A DNA stretch of 38,701 bases, taken from positions 1 through 38,701 of the forward strand of contig JAGQYS010000081.1 of assembly GCA_020435965.1 (NCBI GenBank), given 5' to 3'. Positions 8,500-17,493 of the stretch are shown here, piece after piece. Origin of the DNA: Flavobacteriaceae bacterium. GTDB taxonomy: Bacteria > Bacteroidota > Bacteroidia > Flavobacteriales > Flavobacteriaceae. Position numbers and translations under genes: made by a program. The stretch's first letter is position 1. Every line of letters begins with the position of its first letter. A model generated the notes under the pieces. It did no database searches and was not told the origin of the DNA. It was given only the letters and a program-made list of their open reading frames with translations.

Positions 8500-11235
8500 A
8501 TGATTATGAGTAAAACAGCCTATATAGACAACAAAGCATTTGAAATTAAAGATGGTGAAACCATGCTTAATTTTATTCGCCGTTACAAAGAAAAAAACTT
8601 GGTCCCAACCTTGTGCGATGCACCAAATTTAGACCCTTTTGGCTCATGTAGAGTATGTAGCGTTGAAGTGGCTTTAGAAGCAAATGGACCAGTAAAAACC
8701 ATGGCGTCTTGCCATAGTCCAGTAGCCGAAGGTCAATACATTTATACAAGTACTGAGGCAGTAAAAGCCCTTAGAAAAAATATTGTAGAATTGGTCTTAA
8801 CCGATCACCCTTTAGATTGTTTGACCTGTGAGGTAAATGGTAATTGTGAGTTACAAACCGTTGCAGCACAAGTTGGTATTCGTGATGTACGTTATCCTGA
8901 AGGCGATAATCATTTGTATAGAATGAAAGATTTGAGTCATCCCTATATGACGTCGGATTTATCAAAATGCATCAATTGCTATCGCTGCGTAAGAGCTTGT
9001 GATGAAGTTCAGGGCGAATTTGTATTGAGCATGTCTGGAAGAGGGTTCGACTCAAAAATCATCAAAGGATTTGACACGTCTTTTATGGACTCCGATTGTG
9101 TGAGTTGTGGTGCTTGTTCGCAAGCGTGTCCTACTTCAGCGATTTCTGATGTATTTCAATCTAAAGCGATTCAAGCAACAGATACAACAAGAACTATTTG
9201 CACCTATTGTGGTGTTGGATGTAACTTAGAAGTATCAACAAGTAATGGCGAAATATTAAGTATTCAAGCACCATATGATGCCGAAGTTAACCAAGGTCAT
9301 ACATGTTTAAAAGGACGCTATGCGTTTAAGTTTTATGACCATCCAGAGCGCCTAAATTCACCTATGATAAAACGAAATGGGGAGTTTGAAAAAGTAACTT
9401 GGGATGAAGTTTACGATTACATAGCTGAAAAATTAACTGGATTCAAAGAAGAATTTGGACCAGACTCGATGGCTGGAATTTCATCATCCCGTTGTACTAA
9501 TGAAGAAAATTATTTAATGCAGAAGTTCTTTAGAGCAGTCATAAACACCAATAATATTGATGGATGTGCAAGAGTATGCCACTCGCCTACTGCTTTAGGA
9601 ATGCAACGTACTTACGGAACTGGAGCTGCAACAAATTCTATTGACGATTTAAAAGACACCAATTGCATCATGGTTATTGGTGCCAATCCAACAGATGCAC
9701 ATCCAGTAACAGGAGCAAAACTGAAGCAGTTTGCCATGAAGTCAGATAATGTATCGATTGTGTTGGATCCAAGACGTACAGAATTAGCTCGATATGCTAC
9801 TCACCATATTGCATTACGACCAGGAACCAATGTTGCTGTTTTGAATATGATGATGTATTATATAGTCACTGAAGGCTTGGTAGATCAAACATTTATTGAA
9901 AACAGAACAGAAGGATTTGAAGACTTTAAAAAAGAATTGTTGGCAATAGATTTAGACCATATTGAACAAATTTCTGGCGTTACTAGAGAAGAAGTTCGTG
10001 CTGCTGCTATAGCTTATGCTACTGCACCAAATGCTATGTCATTCCATGGCTTAGGAGTTACCGAACATTCACAAGGAACATTTACTGTAATGCAAATTGC
10101 AGACTTAGCATTGATGACTGGAAATATTGGTCGTCGTGGTGTTGGTGTAAATCCATTACGTGGTCAGAATAATGTGCAAGGATCTGCAGATATGGGAGTT
10201 CAACCTCATCAAGGTGCTGGATATTTAGATGTGACCAACGACGAAGTCAATAAAAAATACAATGAATTTTATGGTGTTGAAGTACCAAAGCATATAGGAT
10301 GGAAAATACCTGAGATGTTTGATGCTGCACTTGAAGACAAATTAAAATCTATTTGGATTATTGGTGAAGACGTTGTGCAAACAGATCCAAACACTCAAAA
10401 AGTAATTAAAGCATTACAGTCTACAGATTTAGTAATAGTTCAAGAACTCTTTATGACAGAAACTGCTAAATATGCCGATGTGATTTTACCAGGAGCCTCT
10501 TTCCTTGAAAAGTCAGGAACATTTACCAACGGTGAACGTCGTGTTCAAGCTGTACGTCAAGTGGTAGAACCTATTCCAGGCTCCAAACCAGATGGACAAA
10601 TTATTGTGGATATTATGAACCGAATGGGTTATAATCAACCTGATTATACGCCTGACGGCATGTTGGAAGAAATCTCGCAAATAGTACCATTCTTTGCAGG
10701 CATTCGTTGGGACAGATTAGGCAAAAATGGTCTGCAATGGCCTGTTGCACCTGATGGAACCGATACTAAAATTTTGCATACTACCGAATTTAAACGTGGT
10801 AAAGGTAAGTTTGAATTTAATGCTTGGGAAGAGACTGTTGAATTAACAGAACATGCTAAAGACTATCCATATATATTAACCACAAATCGTGAATTGGAAC
10901 ATTACAATTGTGGAGCAATGACACGTCGTACTGCCAATGAGCAAATTCTTCAAGATGACTATTTGATGATTCATCCTGACGATGCCAAAGCACATTTAAT
11001 CAATGAAGGTGATTATGTTTGCTTAGAATCTCCTCGTGGTAAAGTAGATGTAAAAGCTAGAATTACAGACGAAGTAAAACAAGGTATTTTAAGTACTACC
11101 TTCCACTTCCCTGAAATTATGATTAACAATATTACAGGTGATGTTCATGACAGTGAAGCTATGTGTCCTGAATATAAAGTAGTTGCTGTAAGAATTAGAA
11201 AGAGTAAAGGGAAATATAAAAAAGAGCTTGTTTAA
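8500..11235 (+). CDS. Formate dehydrogenase catalytic (alpha) subunit, Cys type
   Basis: Oxidises formate to CO2 (or the reverse) at a bis-molybdopterin guanine dinucleotide centre. Domains over 911 aa: NuoG-like [2Fe-2S] ferredoxin (Cys39, Cys50, Cys53, Cys71); His-Cys [4Fe-4S] site (His103, Cys107, Cys110, Cys116); two 4Fe-4S ferredoxin motifs around residues 155-220; the Moly-4Fe4S domain (Cys234, Cys237, Cys241, Cys269, with Lys271 between the cluster and the Mo site); then the molybdopterin and dinucleotide-binding domains. The active-site motif ARVCHSP places Cys360 where selenoenzymes have Sec, followed by His361. The cluster content matches soluble NAD-linked FdsA-type enzymes. ATG 8500 follows the previous stop directly; ATG 8506, two codons later, is an equal alternative. 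Confidence 0.94.
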   Translation: MIMSKTAYIDNKAFEIKDGETMLNFIRRYKEKNLVPTLCDAPNLDPFGSCRVCSVEVALEANGPVKTMASCHSPVAEGQYIYTSTEAVKALRKNIVELVLTDHPLDCLTCEVNGNCELQTVAAQVGIRDVRYPEGDNHLYRMKDLSHPYMTSDLSKCINCYRCVRACDEVQGEFVLSMSGRGFDSKIIKGFDTSFMDSDCVSCGACSQACPTSAISDVFQSKAIQATDTTRTICTYCGVGCNLEVSTSNGEILSIQAPYDAEVNQGHTCLKGRYAFKFYDHPERLNSPMIKRNGEFEKVTWDEVYDYIAEKLTGFKEEFGPDSMAGISSSRCTNEENYLMQKFFRAVINTNNIDGCARVCHSPTALGMQRTYGTGAATNSIDDLKDTNCIMVIGANPTDAHPVTGAKLKQFAMKSDNVSIVLDPRRTELARYATHHIALRPGTNVAVLNMMMYYIVTEGLVDQTFIENRTEGFEDFKKELLAIDLDHIEQISGVTREEVRAAAIAYATAPNAMSFHGLGVTEHSQGTFTVMQIADLALMTGNIGRRGVGVNPLRGQNNVQGSADMGVQPHQGAGYLDVTNDEVNKKYNEFYGVEVPKHIGWKIPEMFDAALEDKLKSIWIIGEDVVQTDPNTQKVIKALQSTDLVIVQELFMTETAKYADVILPGASFLEKSGTFTNGERRVQAVRQVVEPIPGSKPDGQIIVDIMNRMGYNQPDYTPDGMLEEISQIVPFFAGIRWDRLGKNGLQWPVAPDGTDTKILHTTEFKRGKGKFEFNAWEETVELTEHAKDYPYILTTNRELEHYNCGAMTRRTANEQILQDDYLMIHPDDAKAHLINEGDYVCLESPRGKVDVKARITDEVKQGILSTTFHFPEIMINNITGDVHDSEAMCPEYKVVAVRIRKSKGKYKKELV

Positions 11236-11507
11236 AACAAAAACAATCAATCAAAAATATTAGATCGATTTTCCTCAAGATGTAGATGATGGGACTCGCC
11301 AACGGCAATTCCAGCCTTCAGTACAGTAGAACCTTCAATTTTTTTTGGTTGAAGATTTTTTTATTGCTCAAACTTTAACAATAACAATCTTACGGTCTGA
11401 ACATGACTTTAGAGCCTGCTTCCCTCAAAACCATATCTTCAATATGTTATGATTAGATTAAAAAAGAGTATACCTAAAAGCATGCCTTTTTTAACTATTA
11501 AATTCAC
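11236..11507. other. Convergent intergenic region with a possible coding remnant
   Basis: This 272-bp gap separates convergent genes. It holds a terminator-like inverted repeat at 11458-11494. A patch around 11281-11335 is visibly richer in G and C than its surroundings. On the minus strand, 11247-11360 is open for 37 codons and encodes protein-like text (GSTVLKAGIAVGESHH). A second short open stretch at about 11400-11450 reads EDMVLREAGSKVMFRP before a stop. Both may be remnants of a decayed gene; I do not recognise the family. Confidence 0.35.
11458..11494. terminator. Bidirectional terminator-like inverted repeat
   Basis: TTAAAAAAG (11458-11466) pairs perfectly with CTTTTTTAA (11486-11494) across a 19-base loop. 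The A and T runs on either side would supply a U-tract in both directions. It lies between the convergent formate dehydrogenase operon and the minus-strand T9SS gene, where a shared terminator is expected. The long loop makes it weaker than a textbook hairpin. Confidence 0.5.
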
Positions 11508-12458
11508 TTAATTCATATTAGTAGGCATAACTTTTAAAACTTTTCTCTTGTTTGAGCTTTCTATTATAATAAACTGTAACTGATTTTTTACCAAATCAAT
11601 TGGTGTTTTGCCAGACCCATTAATTTGCTTCTTAATTCTTACAACCTCTCTGCCCATTAAATTATATACCACAATATTAACTTTAGCATTGATGCCACTA
11701 ATATGAAGTTTATTATTAATATAATATGCATCAATACTTTTTAAACTATTTTCCTCATCATTTAATGTAGCAGTAGGACAACCATTAGAACCAGTTGTTA
11801 TTGTTCGGGCATAAGTAAAAATTACATTATCAGCTCCTTGGGTTCCTGCTAATATACCATCCCCATATCCTTCATCATACGTATAACCATTATGACCTAC
11901 ATACAAACCTACAAAATAGAAATCTTCACCATCAGAAATCCCGATATCTGAAGTAGTGAAATTTATTGTAAAATCCTCTTGCGTATTCGAAGTTAGTGTA
12001 GAATTGACAGAAGTGATATAATTTAACCCTCCATTTCCAATAGCACCTGAGCTAGGAATTGAATATAGCCCTCCAGAATTGGTATCAATAGCAATAGCAT
12101 ATGACACTTCAAATCCTGGTGGAAATGTAATTGTACTCCCAAAACCATTGACATTGCTATTTGTTATAGCTATTCTGTATGGGTCATCTGCATCATTTAC
12201 TGTTTGGTCTAAGATATTTCTTCCTGGTGCACTTGTAGCAATATACAATATAAACACATCATTAAATTCAGGGTTGTCATCCGCATTATGAACAAATCCT
12301 AAATAAATATCTTCTCCTGCATAACCACTAGCAAAACGACTGTTTCCAATGACACCTCCAGCTCCAGTATTATTATTTCCAAAACAAACGGGTGGTGGTT
12401 GGGCAGAACTAAAACCAACTATTAAAAGAAAAAATATTAATAATCTGATATTGATCAT
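11508..12458 (-). CDS. Secreted protein with T9SS type A sorting domain, function unknown
   Basis: From ATG 12458 the protein is 316 aa and starts with a signal peptide (INIRLLIFFLLIVGFSSAQ). The longer frame to 12509 only adds 17 residues before this signal. Residues ~20-240 are a Gly-, Asn- and Asp-rich beta-type domain I do not recognise (FNDVFILYIATSAPG, DGEDFYFVGLYVGHNG). The last ~75 residues resemble a T9SS type A sorting domain: short beta-strands, a VVYNLMGREV segment and a closing KRKVLKV. It is probably exported across the outer membrane and retained at the surface or released. It lies after the M64 peptidase and BNR genes on the same strand. Confidence 0.75.
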   Translation of the reverse strand: MINIRLLIFFLLIVGFSSAQPPPVCFGNNNTGAGGVIGNSRFASGYAGEDIYLGFVHNADDNPEFNDVFILYIATSAPGRNILDQTVNDADDPYRIAITNSNVNGFGSTITFPPGFEVSYAIAIDTNSGGLYSIPSSGAIGNGGLNYITSVNSTLTSNTQEDFTINFTTSDIGISDGEDFYFVGLYVGHNGYTYDEGYGDGILAGTQGADNVIFTYARTITTGSNGCPTATLNDEENSLKSIDAYYINNKLHISGINAKVNIVVYNLMGREVVRIKKQINGSGKTPIDLVKNQLQFIIIESSNKRKVLKVMPTNMN

Positions 12459-12545
12459 CGTAATATTATCGGATTTATAAGTCATAATAAAAATACAATA
12501 AATTATCAACTAAGCCTTTAAGTTTGTGTTTCGCTCTTGTTCTGC

Positions 12546-13664
12546 TTAACAAAGAGTTAATGAAAGCACTTCTCCCGATGGACTAACTTTAGCTGAACGG
12601 TTTTTATAACTTGTTTTATAATATTTATTATCACCATCAAAAGGAATTGTCTTAAAGGTATCATCATATATTGTCTGTCCAACAACAGGTCTACCATATT
12701 TCGTAACTGTTAGTGAATCATTACAAGCTGATGCTGCAGTAGTTCTTCCTATTGCTGATATAGTGAATGTTTGATTCCCAGGACTTGGACAAAGAACAGC
12801 TTCATCATCTATTCTGTCTTGTACTAATGATTCATTAGGAGAATCAAACCCAACTGGGTAGGCTCCTGAAACATATTTTCCTCTCATTAAATCATTGTCT
12901 GTAGCTCTCCATTTTGATGAAACATATCTTGCTCCTGCATACCAACCTCCGGGATTTGTGTCTTTTACATTGAGTCTGTTCGCATAAACCCATAAGAAAT
13001 TTTCATGCTCTTCAATTGCACAAGCAATCTCTGCATCTTCAAAATATTCATCATCTAAATCTCCAAAAGAGTGTCCAAACTCATGGGTAACTAAAAAATT
13101 AAAATGAGCATCAGGAGTTACTTTATTTATTATTGCTACAGATACTTTTGGATTTGTTATAGATGTGTGCTCACAAAGACCTGGAAATTCAGCACCACCT
13201 CCCCAAGAGGTAGTATTACAAATAATAATAGCAAAAACTCTATTGCCTCCTGCAAAATCACCGTAATCATCTTCTAGTTTTTGTCTTTTAGTAAGACTCA
13301 TTCCTAAATAATATGACGAATTAGCTCTATTAAAAGCACAGTCCCAATGAGTATCTTTAGTCACTTCATATAATTGATTATAATTTCCACCAGGATCTAC
13401 TATATCTTCACAATCTTCACATACATCTACAGCAGCACGAGTTGCAATACCTGAATCAACAGATTCACTACTTACTTTATAGAAGTTAATCTTTGAAGAA
13501 TTAGAGTCAAAAGGCTCTATATCTAAAATTGCATCCATAGCTTTATCTGCATAGGTATCAAAAGTACTCATTTCAGTATCTTTAAATCCCTCTGCTATTA
13601 TTAAAACTCTGAAATGACATTCTACATTTTCTGTGTGCATTAGCACAGGTGTTATTACTGACAT
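12546..13664 (-). CDS. M64-family metallopeptidase without signal peptide
   Basis: Predicted zinc peptidase of the M64 (IgA peptidase M64-like) family, 372 aa. The motif HEFGHSFGDLDDEY at residues 194-207 gives the HExxH zinc site (His194, Glu195, His198) and the following DDEY typical of the family. N-terminal text FRVLIIAEGF also fits M64, which begins with a Rossmann-like segment of this kind. The start is fixed because an in-frame TAA lies two codons upstream of the ATG. The N-terminus (SVITPVLMHTEN) has no hydrophobic signal and the C-terminus has no T9SS domain, unlike its neighbours on both sides. The protein ends in a beta-rich region of ~100 residues. Target unknown. Confidence 0.8.
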   Translation of the reverse strand: MSVITPVLMHTENVECHFRVLIIAEGFKDTEMSTFDTYADKAMDAILDIEPFDSNSSKINFYKVSSESVDSGIATRAAVDVCEDCEDIVDPGGNYNQLYEVTKDTHWDCAFNRANSSYYLGMSLTKRQKLEDDYGDFAGGNRVFAIIICNTTSWGGGAEFPGLCEHTSITNPKVSVAIINKVTPDAHFNFLVTHEFGHSFGDLDDEYFEDAEIACAIEEHENFLWVYANRLNVKDTNPGGWYAGARYVSSKWRATDNDLMRGKYVSGAYPVGFDSPNESLVQDRIDDEAVLCPSPGNQTFTISAIGRTTAASACNDSLTVTKYGRPVVGQTIYDDTFKTIPFDGDNKYYKTSYKNRSAKVSPSGEVLSLTLC

Positions 13665-13697
13665 AATTTAATTATTTTATTTAGCCAATATTATTGT

Positions 13698-16600
13698 TTA
13701 TTTATTTGTAAATATAGTCATTTTAATGGCTCCAATTCCAGCGTCCCATAATTGCTTATTGAAGTTTGGAATTTCAGTATTAATAAATATATTTCCTCTG
13801 CTTTTTAAAGAATTCCATTGAGATTCTAATTCTACTTTTCTCTTTTTATTTTGATCGTTTACTCTTGGAATACTGCTTTCGGTTTGATTGATTAAGAAAA
13901 TATACTCTGCTGTAAATTTATTTGGGAAATTCTCGACATCATCATACGCTTTAGATTTACGCTGAATCATGTCTTCATCCCAAGCGGTTAAATCCTTCAC
14001 CAATTGTTGTCCTTTTTCAATGACATCTTTATGCTTTGTTGCATCAAGTTTAGAAATCGTACTCTCTATTTGATCTTTAGCTTTGTATAACAAATTTACC
14101 ATATCATGCATTTGAGTCAATTTAGTTTCCATTTCTTTCATGATATTATCATATTCATCATATTGTCCTGGCTGGGTTTCATACAATGGGTTTTTAGTAA
14201 TAACAGCATCTGTAGAAACTGTTTTACCTCCAGCTTTTAAGGTTAATTTATATGTTCCAGGAATGGCACGATGCCCTCTAAAATTAGCTTCAATATACGT
14301 ATCTGGAATTCCAGACATGATTGGATAACGGAAATCCCAAACAAAACGATTTAGACCTTCTTCCTTAGAAAGTGTTGATGCTGGAGGTGGTCCTCCATCC
14401 CAACGTCTGTAATTTGGATCTCTTTTTGAGCTAATTTTATTTACAAGTTGATTTTTACTATCTCTAATTTCTAAGGTAACTACGTCGCTTTCTTCAAGCT
14501 TTGGCAATTCGTAATAAATAACCATTCCATTTGCAGGATTAACACCTTCAAAGGTATTGGTCCCATCTGAACCATTACCATTTAATTGGCTTCCCCAAAC
14601 ACCATCTAAAGCTGGTTCAGGAGTATATAATTTTACAATTTCAGAATTGTCTTTAAACTGATTTAAAAGTCCTAAATCATCAAGAATCCAAAACCCTCTA
14701 CCAGAAGTAGACACAATCAAATCGCCTTGATGTACTTTTAAATCTGTTATTGGTGTAATAGGCATATTAAGCTGTAAACTCTCCCAAGATTGTCCTCCAT
14801 TCCATGACACATAAATTCCTGTTTCGGTTCCAGCGTATAATAAATCTTTTCTTTTTTGATCTTCACGAACTACTCTAGTATAGGCTCCGTAAGGAATTCC
14901 AGAACTGATATTTTTCCAGGTTTTTCCGTAGTCTGTAGATTTATATAATGCAGGTGTATAATCGTTAAACTTATATTTTGTGGTAGCTATATAAACTGTT
15001 GCAGGATCGTGTGGTGACACATCGATAGCATTAACTAAGGTTTCGCCAAGTCCTTTTGGAGTTATGTTCTGCCAAGAGACTCCATTATCTCGTGTAACGT
15101 GTACAAAACCATCGTCACTTCCAGTGTAATACACACCTTTTTCATGAGGTGATTCAATGATATAAGCAATGGTTCCATAATTTTCAGCACCAACAGCTTC
15201 ATTGGTATAAGGAGCTCCACCATTCCCTTGTTTTTCGTCTATATTTCTTGTTAAATCTGGAGAAAATTCAGTCCAAGATTTTCCCATATCTGTTGTTTTC
15301 AACACCACATTTGCACAGTGAAAAAACGTTCCTTTTTCATGAATGGAATGAATTATTGGAGCATTCCAATTAAACAAGTATTCCATATCGCGAGCTTCTC
15401 TTCCTAACCATTGATTTGGTGCAGCCATGATGTTAGTAGACCCTTTTGACTCTGCATCTAACAATTCAATATAACCAAGATAAACGCCTCCCATGACATA
15501 TCTTGGATTATCAGGATCAAAAGCAGCAAAGGCACTTTCACCTCCTGCAGAACTTTCCCAATCTGAATGAGAAATACTCCAACCACCTAGCGACATACTT
15601 TTAATTTTTACTGAAGAATTATCTTGCTGACCACCATAAATATTATAAGGAAACATATTGTCAGTATTAATTCTATAAATCTGAGCAGTGGGCATATTGG
15701 CTTGAGTAGACCATGTTTCACCATTATTAAAAGAGATACCTGCACCTCCATCATCAGAAATGACCATGTTTTTTGAGTTGTTTGGATTTATCCATAAGTC
15801 ATGATAATCACCATGAGGACCATCAATATTTTCCCATGTTTTTCCGCCATCAATAGAGCGAAGTGCAGGAGCACTCATCACATATACTGTATTTTCATCA
15901 TTCGGATCTGGGAATACTTCTATGTAGTACCATGCTCTTTGGGTTAGTCTATTATCTCCGCTAACAAGGGACCAACTTTCTCCAGCATTATCAGAAACGA
16001 ATAAACCTCCTAAATCTTTATTACTATCGCTTTCAATAAGTGCATAAACTCTATTAGAATTTGCTCTACTTACCGCAATGGCCATTTTGCCTTTTTCTTC
16101 AGGTAATCCTTTATGAATTTTTTTCCAAGTTTCTCCTCCATCAACCGATTTGTACAATCCACTACCTTCTCCTCCGCTTATAACAACCCAAGGTTCACGT
16201 TTATGATGCCACATAGCAGCATACAATACTTCAGGGTAATTCATATCCATAGATAATTCAACAGCTCCAGTCATATCATTTACATAGAGTACATTTTTCC
16301 ATGTTTTTCCTCCATCAGTTGATTTGTATACACCACGTTCTTTAGTAGAACCATTAATAGCTCCTTGAGCAGCCACTAATACAATATCAGGATTGGTAGG
16401 ATGAACAACGATTCTTGAAATCTGTTGTGTCTCTTTTAGTCCAAGGTGTGTCCATGTTTTTCCAGCATCGGTAGATTTATAAACACCATCACCATAAGAT
16501 GTCATCACACCTCTAATAGCATGCTCTCCCATACCAACATAAACAATATTTGAATTTGATTCAGAAACAGCAACTGCACCAACAGAACCTGTTTTAAAGT

Positions 16601-16841
16601 AGCCATCTGAAATGTTATGCCAACTTTGTCCAGCATCATCTGTTTTCCAAAGTCCACCACCTGTTGTTCCCATATAATAGGTTAATGGGTCACCGACAAC
16701 TCCTGTAGAGCCTGTAGATCGTCCACCTCTAAAGGGCCCAATATTTCTATATTTAAGTGGTTTAAAATAAGCTTCAGCCTCTTGAGCAGTGAGTGAAAAC
16801 AAAATAAAAAATAATGCAATAAAAGAAATTGATTTTTTCAT
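13698..16841 (-). CDS. Secreted BNR/sortilin-like beta-propeller protein
   Basis: Large secreted protein of 1047 aa with a signal peptide (residues 1-19, ending SLTAQ). Residues ~25-700 contain repeated Asp-box motifs of the form S-x-D-x-G-x-T/S-W ([32 protein letters not shown]), the mark of BNR/VPS10-sortilin beta-propellers. The remaining ~300 residues hold a beta-sandwich-like segment ([13 protein letters not shown]) and a charged helical region near 880-1000. Proteins of this kind are often labelled glycosyl hydrolase, but I see no catalytic residues that justify that. There is no clear T9SS sorting domain at the C-terminus. It is 33 bp upstream of the M64 gene and probably transcribed with it. 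Confidence 0.85.
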   Translation of the reverse strand: MKKSISFIALFFILFSLTAQEAEAYFKPLKYRNIGPFRGGRSTGSTGVVGDPLTYYMGTTGGGLWKTDDAGQSWHNISDGYFKTGSVGAVAVSESNSNIVYVGMGEHAIRGVMTSYGDGVYKSTDAGKTWTHLGLKETQQISRIVVHPTNPDIVLVAAQGAINGSTKERGVYKSTDGGKTWKNVLYVNDMTGAVELSMDMNYPEVLYAAMWHHKREPWVVISGGEGSGLYKSVDGGETWKKIHKGLPEEKGKMAIAVSRANSNRVYALIESDSNKDLGGLFVSDNAGESWSLVSGDNRLTQRAWYYIEVFPDPNDENTVYVMSAPALRSIDGGKTWENIDGPHGDYHDLWINPNNSKNMVISDDGGAGISFNNGETWSTQANMPTAQIYRINTDNMFPYNIYGGQQDNSSVKIKSMSLGGWSISHSDWESSAGGESAFAAFDPDNPRYVMGGVYLGYIELLDAESKGSTNIMAAPNQWLGREARDMEYLFNWNAPIIHSIHEKGTFFHCANVVLKTTDMGKSWTEFSPDLTRNIDEKQGNGGAPYTNEAVGAENYGTIAYIIESPHEKGVYYTGSDDGFVHVTRDNGVSWQNITPKGLGETLVNAIDVSPHDPATVYIATTKYKFNDYTPALYKSTDYGKTWKNISSGIPYGAYTRVVREDQKRKDLLYAGTETGIYVSWNGGQSWESLQLNMPITPITDLKVHQGDLIVSTSGRGFWILDDLGLLNQFKDNSEIVKLYTPEPALDGVWGSQLNGNGSDGTNTFEGVNPANGMVIYYELPKLEESDVVTLEIRDSKNQLVNKISSKRDPNYRRWDGGPPPASTLSKEEGLNRFVWDFRYPIMSGIPDTYIEANFRGHRAIPGTYKLTLKAGGKTVSTDAVITKNPLYETQPGQYDEYDNIMKEMETKLTQMHDMVNLLYKAKDQIESTISKLDATKHKDVIEKGQQLVKDLTAWDEDMIQRKSKAYDDVENFPNKFTAEYIFLINQTESSIPRVNDQNKKRKVELESQWNSLKSRGNIFINTEIPNFNKQLWDAGIGAIKMTIFTNK

Positions 16842-16867
16842 TGGTTGGTTGAATTAGTTGATTAACC

Positions 16868-16875
16868 CAAATATA
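16868..16875 (-). promoter_or_regulatory. -7 box for the BNR gene (TATATTTG)
   Basis: The minus strand reads TATATTTG, an exact TAnnTTTG box, 26 bp upstream of the BNR gene start. The triplet 19 bp further upstream is TCG rather than TTG, so the -33 element is imperfect. Confidence 0.55.
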
Positions 16876-17021
16876 AAATAATAATCTTACTCTTCGATTT
16901 GATTTTAACACATAATTCTATGTTAAATCATTGAATGAACTTGTTTTTTTATTAATTTTAGAAAAAGTCAATAATTCTTTAGAAAATTTAACTTTTAAAC
17001 GTTCATTTTAAAACACTAATT

Positions 17022-17483
17022 ATGCCAACTTACAACTTAAAAATTAACGGAAAACTCCAGTCTGTTGAAGCAGATTCTGACACACCTTTGCTCTGGGTTC
17101 TAAGAGATCAAGTAAATCTTGTTGGAACAAAATATGGCTGTGGCATTGCGCAATGTGGTGCTTGTACAGTACATGTAAATGGTAATGCTGTACGCAGTTG
17201 CTCGCTTCTAGTTTCCAGTTTACAAGGAATGGAAATTACTACTATTGAAGGACTTTCTGAAAATGGAAATCATCCAGTCCAAGAAGCATGGAAAGAGATT
17301 GATGTACCTCAATGTGGCTACTGCCAAGCTGGACAAATCATGACAGCTTCGGCTTTTTTGAACAATAACCCTAATCCAACAAAATCTGAAATTCGAACTG
17401 CAATGCAAGGCAATATTTGCAGATGTGCTACTTATAATAATATAGAAAAGGCAGTTGAAGTAGCTGCAAATAAATTAAGTTAA
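17022..17483 (+). CDS. [2Fe-2S] subunit of a xanthine dehydrogenase-family enzyme (IorA/CoxS-like)
   Basis: Small iron-sulfur subunit (153 aa) of a molybdenum hydroxylase. It passes electrons from the molybdenum site through two [2Fe-2S] clusters. The plant-type ferredoxin domain has Cys40, Cys45, Cys48 and Cys60. The helical second domain has the CGYC pair Cys98/Cys101 and the CRC pair Cys133/Cys135. Length and motifs match IorA/CoxS/XdhA small subunits. There is no signal peptide, so it may be carried out with the Tat-exported partner encoded 10 bp downstream. Confidence 0.95.
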   Translation: MPTYNLKINGKLQSVEADSDTPLLWVLRDQVNLVGTKYGCGIAQCGACTVHVNGNAVRSCSLLVSSLQGMEITTIEGLSENGNHPVQEAWKEIDVPQCGYCQAGQIMTASAFLNNNPNPTKSEIRTAMQGNICRCATYNNIEKAVEVAANKLS

Positions 17484-17493
17484 AATAAAAAAC

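Noticed and set aside
6844-11235. Complex I genes nuoEFG
   Set aside because: The second protein has the formate dehydrogenase active-site Cys-His motif and dinucleotide cofactor domains, fdhD is adjacent, and no other nuo genes are present.
13698-16841. Glycosyl hydrolase (sialidase) call for the BNR protein
   Set aside because: Asp-box repeats alone do not make a sialidase, and no catalytic Arg triad or Tyr/Glu pair could be identified.
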